Origin: Parcubacteria group bacterium
Lineage (GTDB): Bacteria; Patescibacteriota; Minisyncoccia; SW-4-49-11
DNA length: 17,679 nt
Direction: 5' to 3'
Assembly (NCBI GenBank): GCA_003565105.1
Contig: PXDG01000176.1
Coordinates: 1-17,679, forward strand
The position numbers and the translations under genes were made by a program. Below the pieces are notes generated by a model that was not told where the DNA came from, did not search any database, and saw only the letters and a list, made by a program, of their open reading frames with translations. The stretch's first letter is position 1, and the number at the start of each line of letters is the position of its first letter. This document shows positions 1-6,669 of the stretch, piece by piece.

Positions 1-510
1 AATATATCAATAGGGGGTGTTATTATAGTGGGAGAATATGCTTTATCTCCAATTGGTGCGGCAGTGAATGGCATGACGGTATTTATTAATACTGGAGGCA
101 TGATGGGACATACTCGATTCGGTATAACGCCAAACCCCGTGCCTGGTACGGCACAAACATTTTCCGTTTCAGGGAGGAGGCTCGATAGTGATAGTTATCA
201 GACAGTTAATTCTTCAACATCACTCACGAGTACACCTTTTATTCAAGTAGCTATTGCTGACTATGGCAACGCTCAAACTAATACTTGGTTAAATGGAAAC
301 GCAGATATTGTGGGAGGTGCTTTCCAGACTGCTGGTATTACATCTGATACTAATAGTATTGGTTTAGGCATATTTAATAGACCAGGAGGAAGTTTAGCCA
401 CTTACCACAACACTCTTTTGTCTGAAGTGATAGTAAAAAACGGAGGTGATCTATCTGTAGAGAGAGAGGCAATTGAATTAAACATAAACAACTATTACCA
501 AGTCTACTAG
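1..510 (+). CDS. C-terminal end of a LamG/concanavalin A-like surface protein (5' partial)
   Basis: The reading frame is open from base 1, so this is probably the tail of a longer protein cut by the window edge. A GTG at 28 is the first possible internal start but has no convincing ribosome site. The residues are rich in Gly, Asn, Thr and Ser with alternating short strands, and cysteine is absent. The segment QVAIADYGNAQTN, then WLNGN, then SEVIVKNG and a final helix ending NINNYYQVY follows the usual end of a concanavalin A-like lectin (LamG) jelly-roll, where a helix of the type ERxxIExNINxYY closes the fold. Such domains bind carbohydrate or protein on large secreted proteins. The sugar or protein partner cannot be told from this fragment. 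It ends with TAG inside a small inverted repeat. The fold call is by pattern only. Confidence 0.6.
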   Translation, partial: NISIGGVIIVGEYALSPIGAAVNGMTVFINTGGMMGHTRFGITPNPVPGTAQTFSVSGRRLDSDSYQTVNSSTSLTSTPFIQVAIADYGNAQTNTWLNGNADIVGGAFQTAGITSDTNSIGLGIFNRPGGSLATYHNTLLSEVIVKNGGDLSVEREAIELNINNYYQVY

Positions 511-529
511 AGCATAGCATTATCTAGTA
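505..529 (+). terminator. Stem-loop at the end of the lectin-fold gene
   Basis: TACTAGA (505-511) and TCTAGTA (523-529) form a perfect 7-bp inverted repeat with an 11-nt loop, and the stop codon lies in the left arm. No U tract follows, so it may be only a weak terminator or an RNA 3'-end stabiliser. Confidence 0.3.
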
Positions 530-591
530 CATCCCATTGACAGAAGAGATATAAGTTGGTATGAGAGGGTGTTTTTTGGATATCTTTCTCT

Positions 592-613
592 TTATCAAAC
601 ACACGCTTGATAA
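592..613. repeat. 7-bp inverted repeat upstream of the parB promoter
   Basis: TTATCAA (592-598) and TTGATAA (607-613) are exact reverse complements separated by 8 nt. They lie 26 nt upstream of the parB -35 box. The position suits either an operator or the 3'-end hairpin of the upstream gene. No U tract follows. Confidence 0.4.
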
Positions 614-638
614 CGCCTCATCAATCTCCACGCAAACA

Positions 639-667
639 TTGGTTTTTCTCTCGATCTTTGGTATACT
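639..667 (+). promoter_or_regulatory. Promoter of the parB-ruvX-galT-radC operon
   Basis: TTGGTT (639-644), a 17-nt spacer and TATACT (662-667) form a sigma-70-type promoter. The bases TGG directly before TATACT give an extended -10. Predicted transcription starts near 674, about 37 nt before the parB ATG. The only ribosome-site candidate is a weak AGGT 13 nt before the start. Confidence 0.7.
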
Positions 668-710
668 AGTATCAGAAGAATGAATATCTAAATAGGTAAT
701 ATTTACATTT

Positions 711-1628
711 ATGAGTAACAAAAGCCCCCTTGGTCGAGGGCTCTCATCCTTGATACCCAATAAACCAACCCAAACCACTCCTTCCAGTGGGGTCTCAGCA
801 ACCACATCTCAGCCACATTCATCGAATACTCATACAGCTTCACCTGAGATTTTGACTCAACCGTATGAATTAGAGGTGTCAAGTATTGCCCCAAATCCGT
901 TTCAACCACGATATGAGTTTCGTCAAGAAGATATTGATAATTTGGCTCAATCAATCCTTGATAAAGGGGTCTTACAACCACTCGTAGTTACTCCCGTAGG
1001 AAATGGAAAATATCAGTTGATTGCTGGAGAACGACGCCTTCGTGCAGCCAAAAAGGCTGGATTCGGTACGGTTCCTGTTGTTGTTCGAACCAATGTATCT
1101 GATCAAGACAAAGCAGAATTAGCTTTGATTGAGAATATTCAACGCCAAAATTTGAATGCTATTGAGCGAGCAAAGGGGTATCGTGATTTGCAAGAGACCT
1201 TTCAGTTAACCCAAGAACAAATCGCAGAAAAAATGGCTCTGAGTCGTTCTAGTGTAGCCAATACTTTGCGGTACTTGACTTTGCCTCAGTCTGTACAAGA
1301 TGCTCTTTCTCGTGATGTTATTACTGAAGGACACGCAAAAATTATTGCGGGTGTATCTAATCCCGCTTTGCAAGAAAAGATTTTAGAGAATATTATTAAG
1401 CACTCTTTGAATGTTCGAGAGACCGAGAAAGTCGCTAAACAAGATCCCTCAAAAATAATGAATACCATTGAGCCTGAAGTGAAAACTTGGATGTCTCAGG
1501 TGGCTGATACAATTAATTCAAAAGTCGAAGTGCGAAAAAAAGGAAAACGTTATATTGTGACAATGAACTTCTTTTCTGAACAAGAAATTGAACGATTTAG
1601 TCATTACTTTAAGCAAGACGAAGAATGA
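711..1628 (+). CDS. parB: ParB/Spo0J chromosome-partitioning protein
   Basis: ParB is a CTP-dependent DNA clamp that loads at parS sites and spreads to organise the origin region for segregation by ParA and SMC. The 305 residues carry the full order of the family. The N-terminal LGRGLSSLI (residues 7-15) is the ParA-stimulating tip, followed by a Ser/Thr/Pro-rich linker to about 48. The N-terminal CTPase domain contains GERRLRA (106-112) and ENIQRQ (141-146), the two nucleotide-contacting motifs. A helix-turn-helix follows at about 167-188 (LTQEQIAEKMALSRSSV). The C-terminal dimerisation segment is about 255-303. Length is normal for the family. The ATG sits just after a clear promoter, and the N-terminal family motif supports this start. 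No parA adjoins it and I found no parS match. The stop overlaps the ruvX start (ATGA), indicating translational coupling. Confidence 0.95.
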   Translation: MSNKSPLGRGLSSLIPNKPTQTTPSSGVSATTSQPHSSNTHTASPEILTQPYELEVSSIAPNPFQPRYEFRQEDIDNLAQSILDKGVLQPLVVTPVGNGKYQLIAGERRLRAAKKAGFGTVPVVVRTNVSDQDKAELALIENIQRQNLNAIERAKGYRDLQETFQLTQEQIAEKMALSRSSVANTLRYLTLPQSVQDALSRDVITEGHAKIIAGVSNPALQEKILENIIKHSLNVRETEKVAKQDPSKIMNTIEPEVKTWMSQVADTINSKVEVRKKGKRYIVTMNFFSEQEIERFSHYFKQDEE

Positions 1629-2011
1629 ATGTTTTGAGCATTGATTTTGGTGATGCTCGTATAGGTTTGGCTCATGCTACCACTGACGTTAAGTTAGCTT
1701 TACCACTCAGAGTTCTCCAGAATACTCCCCAAGTATGGAAAGATATACAGGATATTCTTCAAGAATACGATATTGATTATATTTTGGTAGGACTGCCGAT
1801 AAATCTCGACTCCCAAGACACGATTCAAACACAGAAAGTAAGAACTTTTGTAGAAATCTTGAAAGAAAAGTTCACTGGAACAATCGAACTTCTGGATGAG
1901 CGGATGACCTCGGTAATGGCTTCTCGATATTTGGAAAAAGGTCAAAGTATCGATGTTGAATCGGCACGCATTCTATTAGAAGAATGGTTAGAAAAAAAGA
2001 TTAACTTGTAA
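1625..2011 (+). CDS. ruvX: RuvX/YqgF family Holliday-junction resolvase-like nuclease
   Basis: This 128-residue protein belongs to the RNase H-fold YqgF/RuvX family. Members have been linked to Holliday-junction resolution and, in E. coli, to processing of the 5' end of pre-16S rRNA. The signature blocks are in order: SIDFGDARIGLA (residues 5-16, with Asp7 a predicted metal ligand), VGLPIN (55-60), DERMTS (91-96) and the C-terminal IDVESARILL segment (Asp110), which is a slightly altered form of the usual D-x-x-A-A. Length is typical (130-150). The start codon overlaps the parB stop by four bases, so translation is probably coupled, and no Shine-Dalgarno is seen. galT starts 4 nt after the stop. 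Which of the two family roles it serves here cannot be decided from sequence. Confidence 0.92.
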   Translation: MNVLSIDFGDARIGLAHATTDVKLALPLRVLQNTPQVWKDIQDILQEYDIDYILVGLPINLDSQDTIQTQKVRTFVEILKEKFTGTIELLDERMTSVMASRYLEKGQSIDVESARILLEEWLEKKINL

Positions 2012-2015
2012 TTAT

Positions 2016-3026
2016 ATGAATACCAATAGCAAAGTCCAAGAGTTCCGTCAAGATCTTCTTTCTGGAGAGTGGATTCTTGTTTCTGCAAACCGTACTGCAC
2101 GTCCCAATCATTTTAAGATTACACATTCCCAGCCTACGACTAATATTTCTCAGCTTGTAAATCCGTTTTTGCCTATTGTTAATGAAGAATCCGATTCAGA
2201 AGAAGTGGTAATGGTTGTGAGAGATGGGCGAGGGCAAGGAGTGGTCTATAATGTCTTGAATAAATATCCGATGGTACATCTGGATTATCCAAGGAAGTCT
2301 TTGTCGGAAGGTCCATATCGGGGCCATAGTGCTTACGGAAGTCATGAGGTATTTATTTATAAAGATCCGAACCTTCCTATACGGGACTTTTCTCTCAAAA
2401 AAATGGGGTATATGTTTGAAGCGTTTCAAAAGAGAAGTTTAGAGTTGATGCATTCAGATGGTATTGAATATATTTTTATTTTTCATAACCACGGACAGGA
2501 TGCAGGTGCATCTATTATGCATCCACATTCTCAATTAATTGCCTCTCCTATAATCCCTGATGGGATTGAACGAATGCTTATTGGTGCTGAAAAATACTAT
2601 AAAGCTCATAAACGGTCACTATTTGCAGTAATGCTTGATTATGAAAGAGAGTATAAAAAACGAATTATTTTTGAGAATGATGATGTGATTGCGTTATGTC
2701 CCTATGCTTCTCGATGCGCATTTGAGGTTGAAATTATTCCTAAAGAGCATAAACCTCATTTCCCCTTCATTGTTCAGTCAGTACGCGATAGCCTTGCCGA
2801 AGCCTACAAATATGTCTTGCAGTCGTATTTTCGTGCCTTAGGAGAGGTTGATTATAATATGTATCTCTATACAGCTCCCTGTAATGGAAAGCCCTATGAT
2901 TATTTTCGATGGTTTGTTCGTCTCAGTCCAAAGCTTTCTCGTCTTGGTGGATATGAAACAGGAGCAGATACTGATGTTTGTACGGTGTTTCCTGAACAAG
3001 CAGCTGAAGTATTACGAGTTCATTAA
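2016..3026 (+). CDS. galT: Galactose-1-phosphate uridylyltransferase family protein
   Basis: The protein belongs to the GalT branch of the HIT superfamily, which transfers nucleotide monophosphates between sugar phosphates through a uridylyl- or adenylyl-histidine intermediate. The N-terminus matches the family (SGEWILVSANRTARP, residues 16-30). The active site HNHGQDAGAS (157-166) leads into HPHSQ (169-173), with His171 the predicted nucleophile. The C-terminal half has the second HIT-like repeat and ends with GGYETGADTD and PEQAAEVLR, as family members do. The N-terminal Cys-x2-Cys zinc pair of classical GalT (CPFCPG region) is replaced by NPFLPIV (49-55), so the structural metal site is altered. 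No other Leloir gene adjoins it. In such genomes this family may supply UDP-sugars for glycans or act as a nucleotide phosphorylase. The exact substrate is open. No Shine-Dalgarno is visible and the gene is tightly packed in the operon. Confidence 0.85.
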   Translation: MNTNSKVQEFRQDLLSGEWILVSANRTARPNHFKITHSQPTTNISQLVNPFLPIVNEESDSEEVVMVVRDGRGQGVVYNVLNKYPMVHLDYPRKSLSEGPYRGHSAYGSHEVFIYKDPNLPIRDFSLKKMGYMFEAFQKRSLELMHSDGIEYIFIFHNHGQDAGASIMHPHSQLIASPIIPDGIERMLIGAEKYYKAHKRSLFAVMLDYEREYKKRIIFENDDVIALCPYASRCAFEVEIIPKEHKPHFPFIVQSVRDSLAEAYKYVLQSYFRALGEVDYNMYLYTAPCNGKPYDYFRWFVRLSPKLSRLGGYETGADTDVCTVFPEQAAEVLRVH

Positions 3027-3038
3027 ATAAGTGTATCT

Positions 3039-3698
3039 ATGACGTCTGCCCCTGACTCTACAGCAAATCAACTGCCTCGAGAAAAACTTTTTGAATATGG
3101 AGTGTCTGAACTGACCCTTCCAGAACTATTGGCAGTGATTTTAGGGACAGGATATAAAGGTGAGAATGTATTGACGTTGTCCCAGCGTATTTTTGGAGAT
3201 TATGGGCCTAAAGCACTTATGACATATACACGAGTACAGGAGGTGATGAAAGAATATCAATTACCTCCTGTAAAATCAGCGCAAATTCTAGCCTGTTTTG
3301 AAATTGGACGTCGAATGTATAAAGACGACGCCTCCGATAAACCGCGAGTGAGCTCTCCTGAAGATGTGTGGAAGTATACTTCAGATATGCATCGGTTATC
3401 GAAAGAACATCTACGAGGACTGTATTTAAATACCAAACATCACATTATTCATGATGAATTGATATCTATAGGAACCCTTGATCAAAGTATCGCTCACCCA
3501 CGGGATATTTATAAGCCTGCTTTAGTTCACTCGGCAGCTTCCTTGATTCTGATTCACAATCATCCATCAGGAGATTTAACTCCAAGTCCTGCCGATCAAC
3601 AATTAACGCGACAAGTCCAAGAAGTAGGAAAACTTATGTGTGTCCCTTTGTTAGATCACATTATTGTTTCCTGGAAAGGATATAAAAGTCTGATATAA
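3039..3698 (+). CDS. radC: RadC/YsxA family JAB (MPN+) domain protein
   Basis: RadC proteins combine an N-terminal helix-hairpin-helix region with a JAMM/MPN+ metalloprotease-like domain. The molecular function remains unsettled despite the historical DNA-repair name. Here the N-terminus has PREKLFEYGVSELTLPELLAVILGTG (residues 13-38, read in two halves: PREKL..., ELLAVILGTG) and a helical segment PPVKSAQILACFEIGRR (76-92). The JAMM signature HNHPSGDLTPSPAD (173-186) contains His173, His175 and Asp186 as metal-site residues. The protein ends GYKSLI, four to six residues short of the usual S-x-R-E-x-G-x-L tail, so the C-terminus is slightly clipped. It lies 12 nt after galT with no promoter of its own and is probably the last gene of the parB operon. 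The stop codon overlaps a possible extended -10 box. Confidence 0.93.
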   Translation: MTSAPDSTANQLPREKLFEYGVSELTLPELLAVILGTGYKGENVLTLSQRIFGDYGPKALMTYTRVQEVMKEYQLPPVKSAQILACFEIGRRMYKDDASDKPRVSSPEDVWKYTSDMHRLSKEHLRGLYLNTKHHIIHDELISIGTLDQSIAHPRDIYKPALVHSAASLILIHNHPSGDLTPSPADQQLTRQVQEVGKLMCVPLLDHIIVSWKGYKSLI

Positions 3699-3699
3699 T
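3691..3699 (+). promoter_or_regulatory. Possible extended -10 promoter at the radC 3' end
   Basis: TGATATAAT is an extended -10 (TGn-TATAAT) spanning the radC stop. No good -35 lies at 16-18 nt. It could give a second, longer lepB transcript with a leader of about 120 nt. Confidence 0.3.
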
Positions 3700-3777
3700 G
3701 GAGAGGGTGTTTGTCAAAAAATAACAGATTTAGCATCCTACACGAAAGAGTTTCTCCTCGGTATTCTCATTCAGAGG

Positions 3778-3806
3778 TTTACGAAAATCAATTTTCCGCG
3801 TATAAT
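3778..3806 (+). promoter_or_regulatory. lepB promoter, TTTACG-N17-TATAAT
   Basis: TTTACG (3778-3783), an exact 17-nt spacer and a consensus TATAAT (3801-3806) lie before lepB. Predicted start is near 3813, giving a leader of about 21 nt. Unlike most promoters in this window it has no TGn before the -10. The same two hexamers and spacer recur at 11534-11562 on the other strand. Confidence 0.7.
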
Positions 3807-3833
3807 CAATAGTACAAAGTAAAAGAAGATTGT

Positions 3834-4439
3834 ATGAACAACGAACACTCAGCTCAATCACCCTCCTGGAAGCAAGAGGTCGTATCTTTTGTGAAATCAT
3901 CGGCGTTATTAATTGTTGTGTATGGAGTTATTCGACTGTATGTTGCTCAACCGTTTATTGTACGAGGAATGTCGATGGAGACTACGTTGGCTGATGGTGA
4001 CTATGTTGTTGTAGATGCTATTTCTTACCGATTTAATGACCCGAAAAGATATGAAATTGTGGTCTTTCGTACAGAGTTTTTATCAGATCAGAATTCTGGG
4101 ATGTACTATATCAAAAGATTGATTGGACTCCCAGGAGATAGAGTTGTCGTGGATGGTGATGAGGTCAGGATTTATAATGAAATTACTCCAGAAGGATTTA
4201 TTTTAGACGAGCCATACTTGGACCCTCGTCATCCAAATACCTTTGCCTCTCGTGTGGATATTACCCTAGACGAGGATGAATATTTTGTTCTGGGAGATAA
4301 TAGAAGTAATAGTTCTGATTCTCGATTTTGGGGGGCACTCAATAGGGAGTATATTGTTGGCAAACCTTCAATACGACTCTTTCCCTTTACCGATATAACA
4401 GTATATCGATATAATACATTTTCACAAGCTTCACTATAA
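3834..4439 (+). CDS. lepB: Signal peptidase I
   Basis: Type I signal peptidase cleaves signal peptides from exported preproteins at the outer face of the cytoplasmic membrane using a Ser-Lys dyad. The 201-residue protein has one N-terminal membrane anchor (about residues 22-38, SSALLIVVYGVIRLYVA). Box B is GMSMETTL, with Ser47 the predicted nucleophile. Box D is YYIKRLIGLPGD, with Lys94 the general base. Box E is VLGDNRSNSSDSRFWG near residue 160. The usual proline of box B (SMxPTL) is replaced by Thr50. The single anchor and length fit the Gram-positive-like short form. A weak AAAGAAG-like purine run precedes the ATG. The next gene begins 9 nt after the stop, so the two are probably cotranscribed. 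It likely processes the exported envelope proteins that are common around it. Confidence 0.94.
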   Translation: MNNEHSAQSPSWKQEVVSFVKSSALLIVVYGVIRLYVAQPFIVRGMSMETTLADGDYVVVDAISYRFNDPKRYEIVVFRTEFLSDQNSGMYYIKRLIGLPGDRVVVDGDEVRIYNEITPEGFILDEPYLDPRHPNTFASRVDITLDEDEYFVLGDNRSNSSDSRFWGALNREYIVGKPSIRLFPFTDITVYRYNTFSQASL

Positions 4440-4448
4440 CGCAGAGAT

Positions 4449-5738
4449 ATGGATGAAAAAAAGAATATCATCAATTCTAATCAATCAGGAGTATACGATA
4501 TACTTCCAGAACAAGTTGAAACATGGGACTATGTAGTAAACGAAATCAGAAACTCACTGAATAGTACAGGATATCATAAGATGGTGAGTTCTATTACAGA
4601 AAAAGAAGATACCTTTAGTAAAAAAATTCTAGAAGCACTGAATCTTCCTGATAAACATCAGTTATTGACTATTCGAAAAAGAAATAAAGATTCCCTGGTA
4701 ATGACTCCTCCTGGACCCGTTAGTTTGCTGAGATCTGCTTTAGAACAAGAGGTTATTGATCCAGAAGATCCTTTGAAAGTATACCATTATGGAGTAGCTT
4801 TGGTAGATGAAGATAATGATGATGCAACAGAGCCATTTCAGTTCCACGTGTTTAAAGTTGAAAGTATTGGAGATTTGTCTCCAGTAAGAGATGCAGAAAT
4901 GATTCTCACGATGTATCGATTATTGGAAGAATTGGGTCTTAAAAATTTAGTTATTAATATTAATTCGTTAGGAACCAAAGAGTGTAGGGAATCGTATTAT
5001 AATGAAATGTGTTCTCGTGCAGGTAAACGCTATAGTAATATTTGTCAGAGATATCGTAATGATCCTATTCGATTATATGCAGAATTACAGTCTCAAGTAA
5101 CAGAGATGAACCTTTCCTTGCCTTTAATTGTTGATCATCTTGCTCCTGTCCCAGCCGTGCATTTTAAAGCTACTCTGGAATTTTTAGATACACTTGAAAT
5201 GCCATATGTAATGAATCCTACAATGAGAGGATCGTATGGGTTTAATGACACAACCTATTTTGAAATTGTGTCGCAAGATGAGCCTGAGATTGTGTTAGCG
5301 CGAGGAGGAAGACATAATGTGTTACTGCAAGAAATGGGCGGAAGTCTAGAATGTGGGGCAGTGGGTGCTGAGATTTATGTTGATACTATATTGAAGCGTA
5401 TATGGAAAGAAAAGCAAGTGAAGATAAAGAAAGCAAAAGCACAAGTCTTTATTGCATCGATTGGTCAAGAAGGACAAAAAAATGCCTTAAAAATCCTTTC
5501 TTTAATGCAAAAACAGGGGGTAGAAGTGGTAGATGGATTTGGTATTAAAAGTTTGAAGGAACAAATTGCAAAATCCAAAAAACATAAGGCTCCAATTACT
5601 ATTATTATTGGGAGAAAAGAAGCTCTTGATGGAACAGTAATTTTGCGCGATAAGATGAGTGATAACCAAGAAACAGTCCCAATTGATAAATTACTGGGGA
5701 TTATTCAGCAAAAACTTTCTGATGGAGAAAAAGTCTGA
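4449..5738 (+). CDS. Divergent histidyl-tRNA synthetase-like protein
   Basis: The 429 residues follow the HisRS plan: a class II catalytic core (about 13-315) and an HGTP anticodon-binding domain (about 330-425). Family landmarks include GVYDILPEQ (14-22), ININSLGTKECR (169-180), the degenerate histidine motif MRGSYGFNDTTYFE (259-272) and ARGGRHN (284-290). However, the motif 2 region 112-141 aligns without gaps to the 30 residues of E. coli HisRS starting YRYEGPMFR, and there the catalytic motif 2 arginine position is Asp120. The following ER pair becomes DN, and the LRPE block becomes VMTPPGP (84-90). This suggests loss or change of aminoacylation. It could be a HisZ/HisRS-like accessory factor, or the lineage's only and very unusual HisRS. 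No histidine-biosynthesis gene is nearby. It is cotranscribed with lepB after a 9-nt gap. Confidence 0.75.
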   Translation: MDEKKNIINSNQSGVYDILPEQVETWDYVVNEIRNSLNSTGYHKMVSSITEKEDTFSKKILEALNLPDKHQLLTIRKRNKDSLVMTPPGPVSLLRSALEQEVIDPEDPLKVYHYGVALVDEDNDDATEPFQFHVFKVESIGDLSPVRDAEMILTMYRLLEELGLKNLVININSLGTKECRESYYNEMCSRAGKRYSNICQRYRNDPIRLYAELQSQVTEMNLSLPLIVDHLAPVPAVHFKATLEFLDTLEMPYVMNPTMRGSYGFNDTTYFEIVSQDEPEIVLARGGRHNVLLQEMGGSLECGAVGAEIYVDTILKRIWKEKQVKIKKAKAQVFIASIGQEGQKNALKILSLMQKQGVEVVDGFGIKSLKEQIAKSKKHKAPITIIIGRKEALDGTVILRDKMSDNQETVPIDKLLGIIQQKLSDGEKV

Positions 5739-5975
5739 TCTTTAAGGATTATGCATTCTCAATATCACCTAAAAATAATCTAGGGCAGAAATAGAAAAAG
5801 GTGTAGCTGAAAGCGACGGAGGAGGGTTGTACGGGTATCCAAGATCATTATGATGAGAATAATCGATAGGAATATCAGGGCGCTTTTCTTCATATGAGGA
5901 ACGTTACCTTTTTTGTCCTCCAGAGTGGGTGAGGGAGGATAAAGTGTCTACGGTTAATTCATCTCATACATCTGT
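5739..5975. other. Intergenic region between the HisRS-like gene and the rpsU promoter
   Basis: The 345-nt gap 5739-6083 has no credible ORF on either strand and no tRNA-like T-loop. Its first part holds AAAGCG...CGCTTT arms about 63 nt apart and a hairpin TCCTCC (5916-5921) with GGAGGA (5934-5939), loop 12 nt. The last third is the rpsU promoter and leader. No U-tract terminator for the upstream gene was found. Confidence 0.5.
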
Positions 5976-6004
5976 TTGCATCAAAAAAAGATTTATGGTA
6001 TCAT
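5976..6004 (+). promoter_or_regulatory. rpsU promoter with extended -10
   Basis: TTGCAT (5976-5981), 17 nt, then TATCAT (5999-6004), with TGG just before the -10 box. Start is predicted near 6011, giving a leader of about 73 nt, the longest inferred leader in the window apart from the uncertain second lepB start. Confidence 0.7.
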
Positions 6005-6066
6005 AAATGACAAGGCTCTTCAACAAAGATCCCTAATTATGTTGGAATTACACTAAGCAATCAAAG

Positions 6067-6075
6067 AAAGGAGGT
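6067..6075 (+). promoter_or_regulatory. Consensus Shine-Dalgarno of rpsU
   Basis: AAAGGAGGT ends 8 nt before the ATG at 6084 and is a full match to the 3' end of 16S rRNA. No other gene start in this window has anything comparable. Confidence 0.9.
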
Positions 6076-6083
6076 ATGTATAT

Positions 6084-6353
6084 ATGGTAGAAGTAAGAAA
6101 ACGAGAGAAAGAAAGTGTGGAAGCGATGATTCGTCGGTTCACTCGAAGACTTCAACAAAGTGAAGTGCTTTCAGATGCTCGGGCATCTCGCTTTCTGACA
6201 AAAGCAAAGAGTAAGCGGAAAGAACGAAATTCAGCTATTAAGCGGTCTCAGTTTTTGGCAGAAAAAGATAAGTTGGTCAAAATGGGAAAAGTTCGATCCA
6301 ACGAACGTCTTCCTAACCGGTATAAGCTCAAGATCAAAGAAAAGATTCGATAA
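6084..6353 (+). CDS. rpsU: 30S ribosomal protein bS21
   Basis: bS21 binds the 30S platform beside the 3' end of 16S rRNA and affects mRNA selection at initiation. The protein has 89 residues, longer than the 60-71 usual in well-studied bacteria. It opens with VEVRKREKESVEAMIRRF (2-19), matching the family's V-x-V-x-x-x-E-S-x-E-x-x-x-R-R-F core, followed by a strongly basic helical tail with KSKRKERNSAIKR (42-54) and a further 35-residue Lys/Arg-rich extension. Its own promoter, the strong Shine-Dalgarno and a hairpin terminator make it a single-gene unit. rpsU beside yqeY is a common bacterial order. The ribosome-site contrast with its neighbours suggests autoregulation through the anti-Shine-Dalgarno (see findings). 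Confidence 0.92.
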   Translation: MVEVRKREKESVEAMIRRFTRRLQQSEVLSDARASRFLTKAKSKRKERNSAIKRSQFLAEKDKLVKMGKVRSNERLPNRYKLKIKEKIR

Positions 6354-6360
6354 TCTCTTT

Positions 6361-6410
6361 CTTATAGAGCTCAAAAAGTCTCCTCCAAGGAGGCTTTTTG
6401 GTTCTATAAG
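6361..6410 (+). terminator. Strong two-part hairpin terminator after rpsU
   Basis: The core arms CAAAAAGTCTCCT (6372-6384) and AGGAGGCTTTTTG (6388-6400) pair over 13 bp with one G-U and a 3-nt loop. The 3' arm carries a T5 run and the 5' arm an A5 run, so it could act in both directions. Outer arms CTTATAGA (6361-6368) and TCTATAAG (6403-6410) are exact complements and extend the structure. Confidence 0.85.
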
Positions 6411-6669
6411 AGAGGTCTCTGTTTGGAATAAGATGAGAACCAAGGTAGAGAAAAAAGCTGTGTAATCAAGCAGGATGCTTGAACCTGAATACCTTTCTCC
6501 AAAAGAAATACCCCTCTTTTTCTTTATCTAGGATAGATTATTATGCTAACTATCCTCCTTTGGAGGAAGTGGCTGATACAATATCTACGATTAACTTATT
6601 TTATACAAATTCTAGAAAAATATCTTTATATATGATAGTCTATATAAAGTGAATAATTAATACTATTTT
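6411..6669. other. Intergenic region between rpsU and yqeY, with structured segments
   Basis: The 316-nt gap 6354-6669 begins with the rpsU terminator. It then holds nested inverted repeats at 6442-6495 and a hairpin TCCTCC-TTT-GGAGGA (6553-6567). The last 80 nt are very AT-rich. TATGAT (6631-6636) is a candidate -10 for yqeY, but no convincing -35 is seen. No ORF of note lies on either strand. Confidence 0.5.
6442..6495. other. Nested inverted repeats, possible small structured RNA
   Basis: AAGGTA (6442-6447) pairs exactly with TACCTT (6490-6495). Inside lies TCAAGCA (6466-6472), loop GGA, TGCTTGA (6476-6482), a perfect 7-bp hairpin. The arrangement could be a small RNA, a leader element of yqeY or a decayed repeat. 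No family was recognised. Confidence 0.35.

Noticed and set aside
524..981. Two overlapping minus-strand ORFs across the parB promoter and 5' end
   Set aside because: They run antisense to the conserved ParB N-terminus and to its promoter, show no recognisable domain and have no ribosome site.
4846..4861. parS-like string around TTCCACGTG
   Set aside because: Only the left half fits the parS palindrome. It is explained as coding sequence in the HisRS-like gene.
5739..6083. Search for tRNA, SRP RNA, 6S RNA or CRISPR repeats in the long gap
   Set aside because: No T-loop, SRP tetraloop region or regular repeats were seen. Only a short hairpin and the rpsU promoter are supported.
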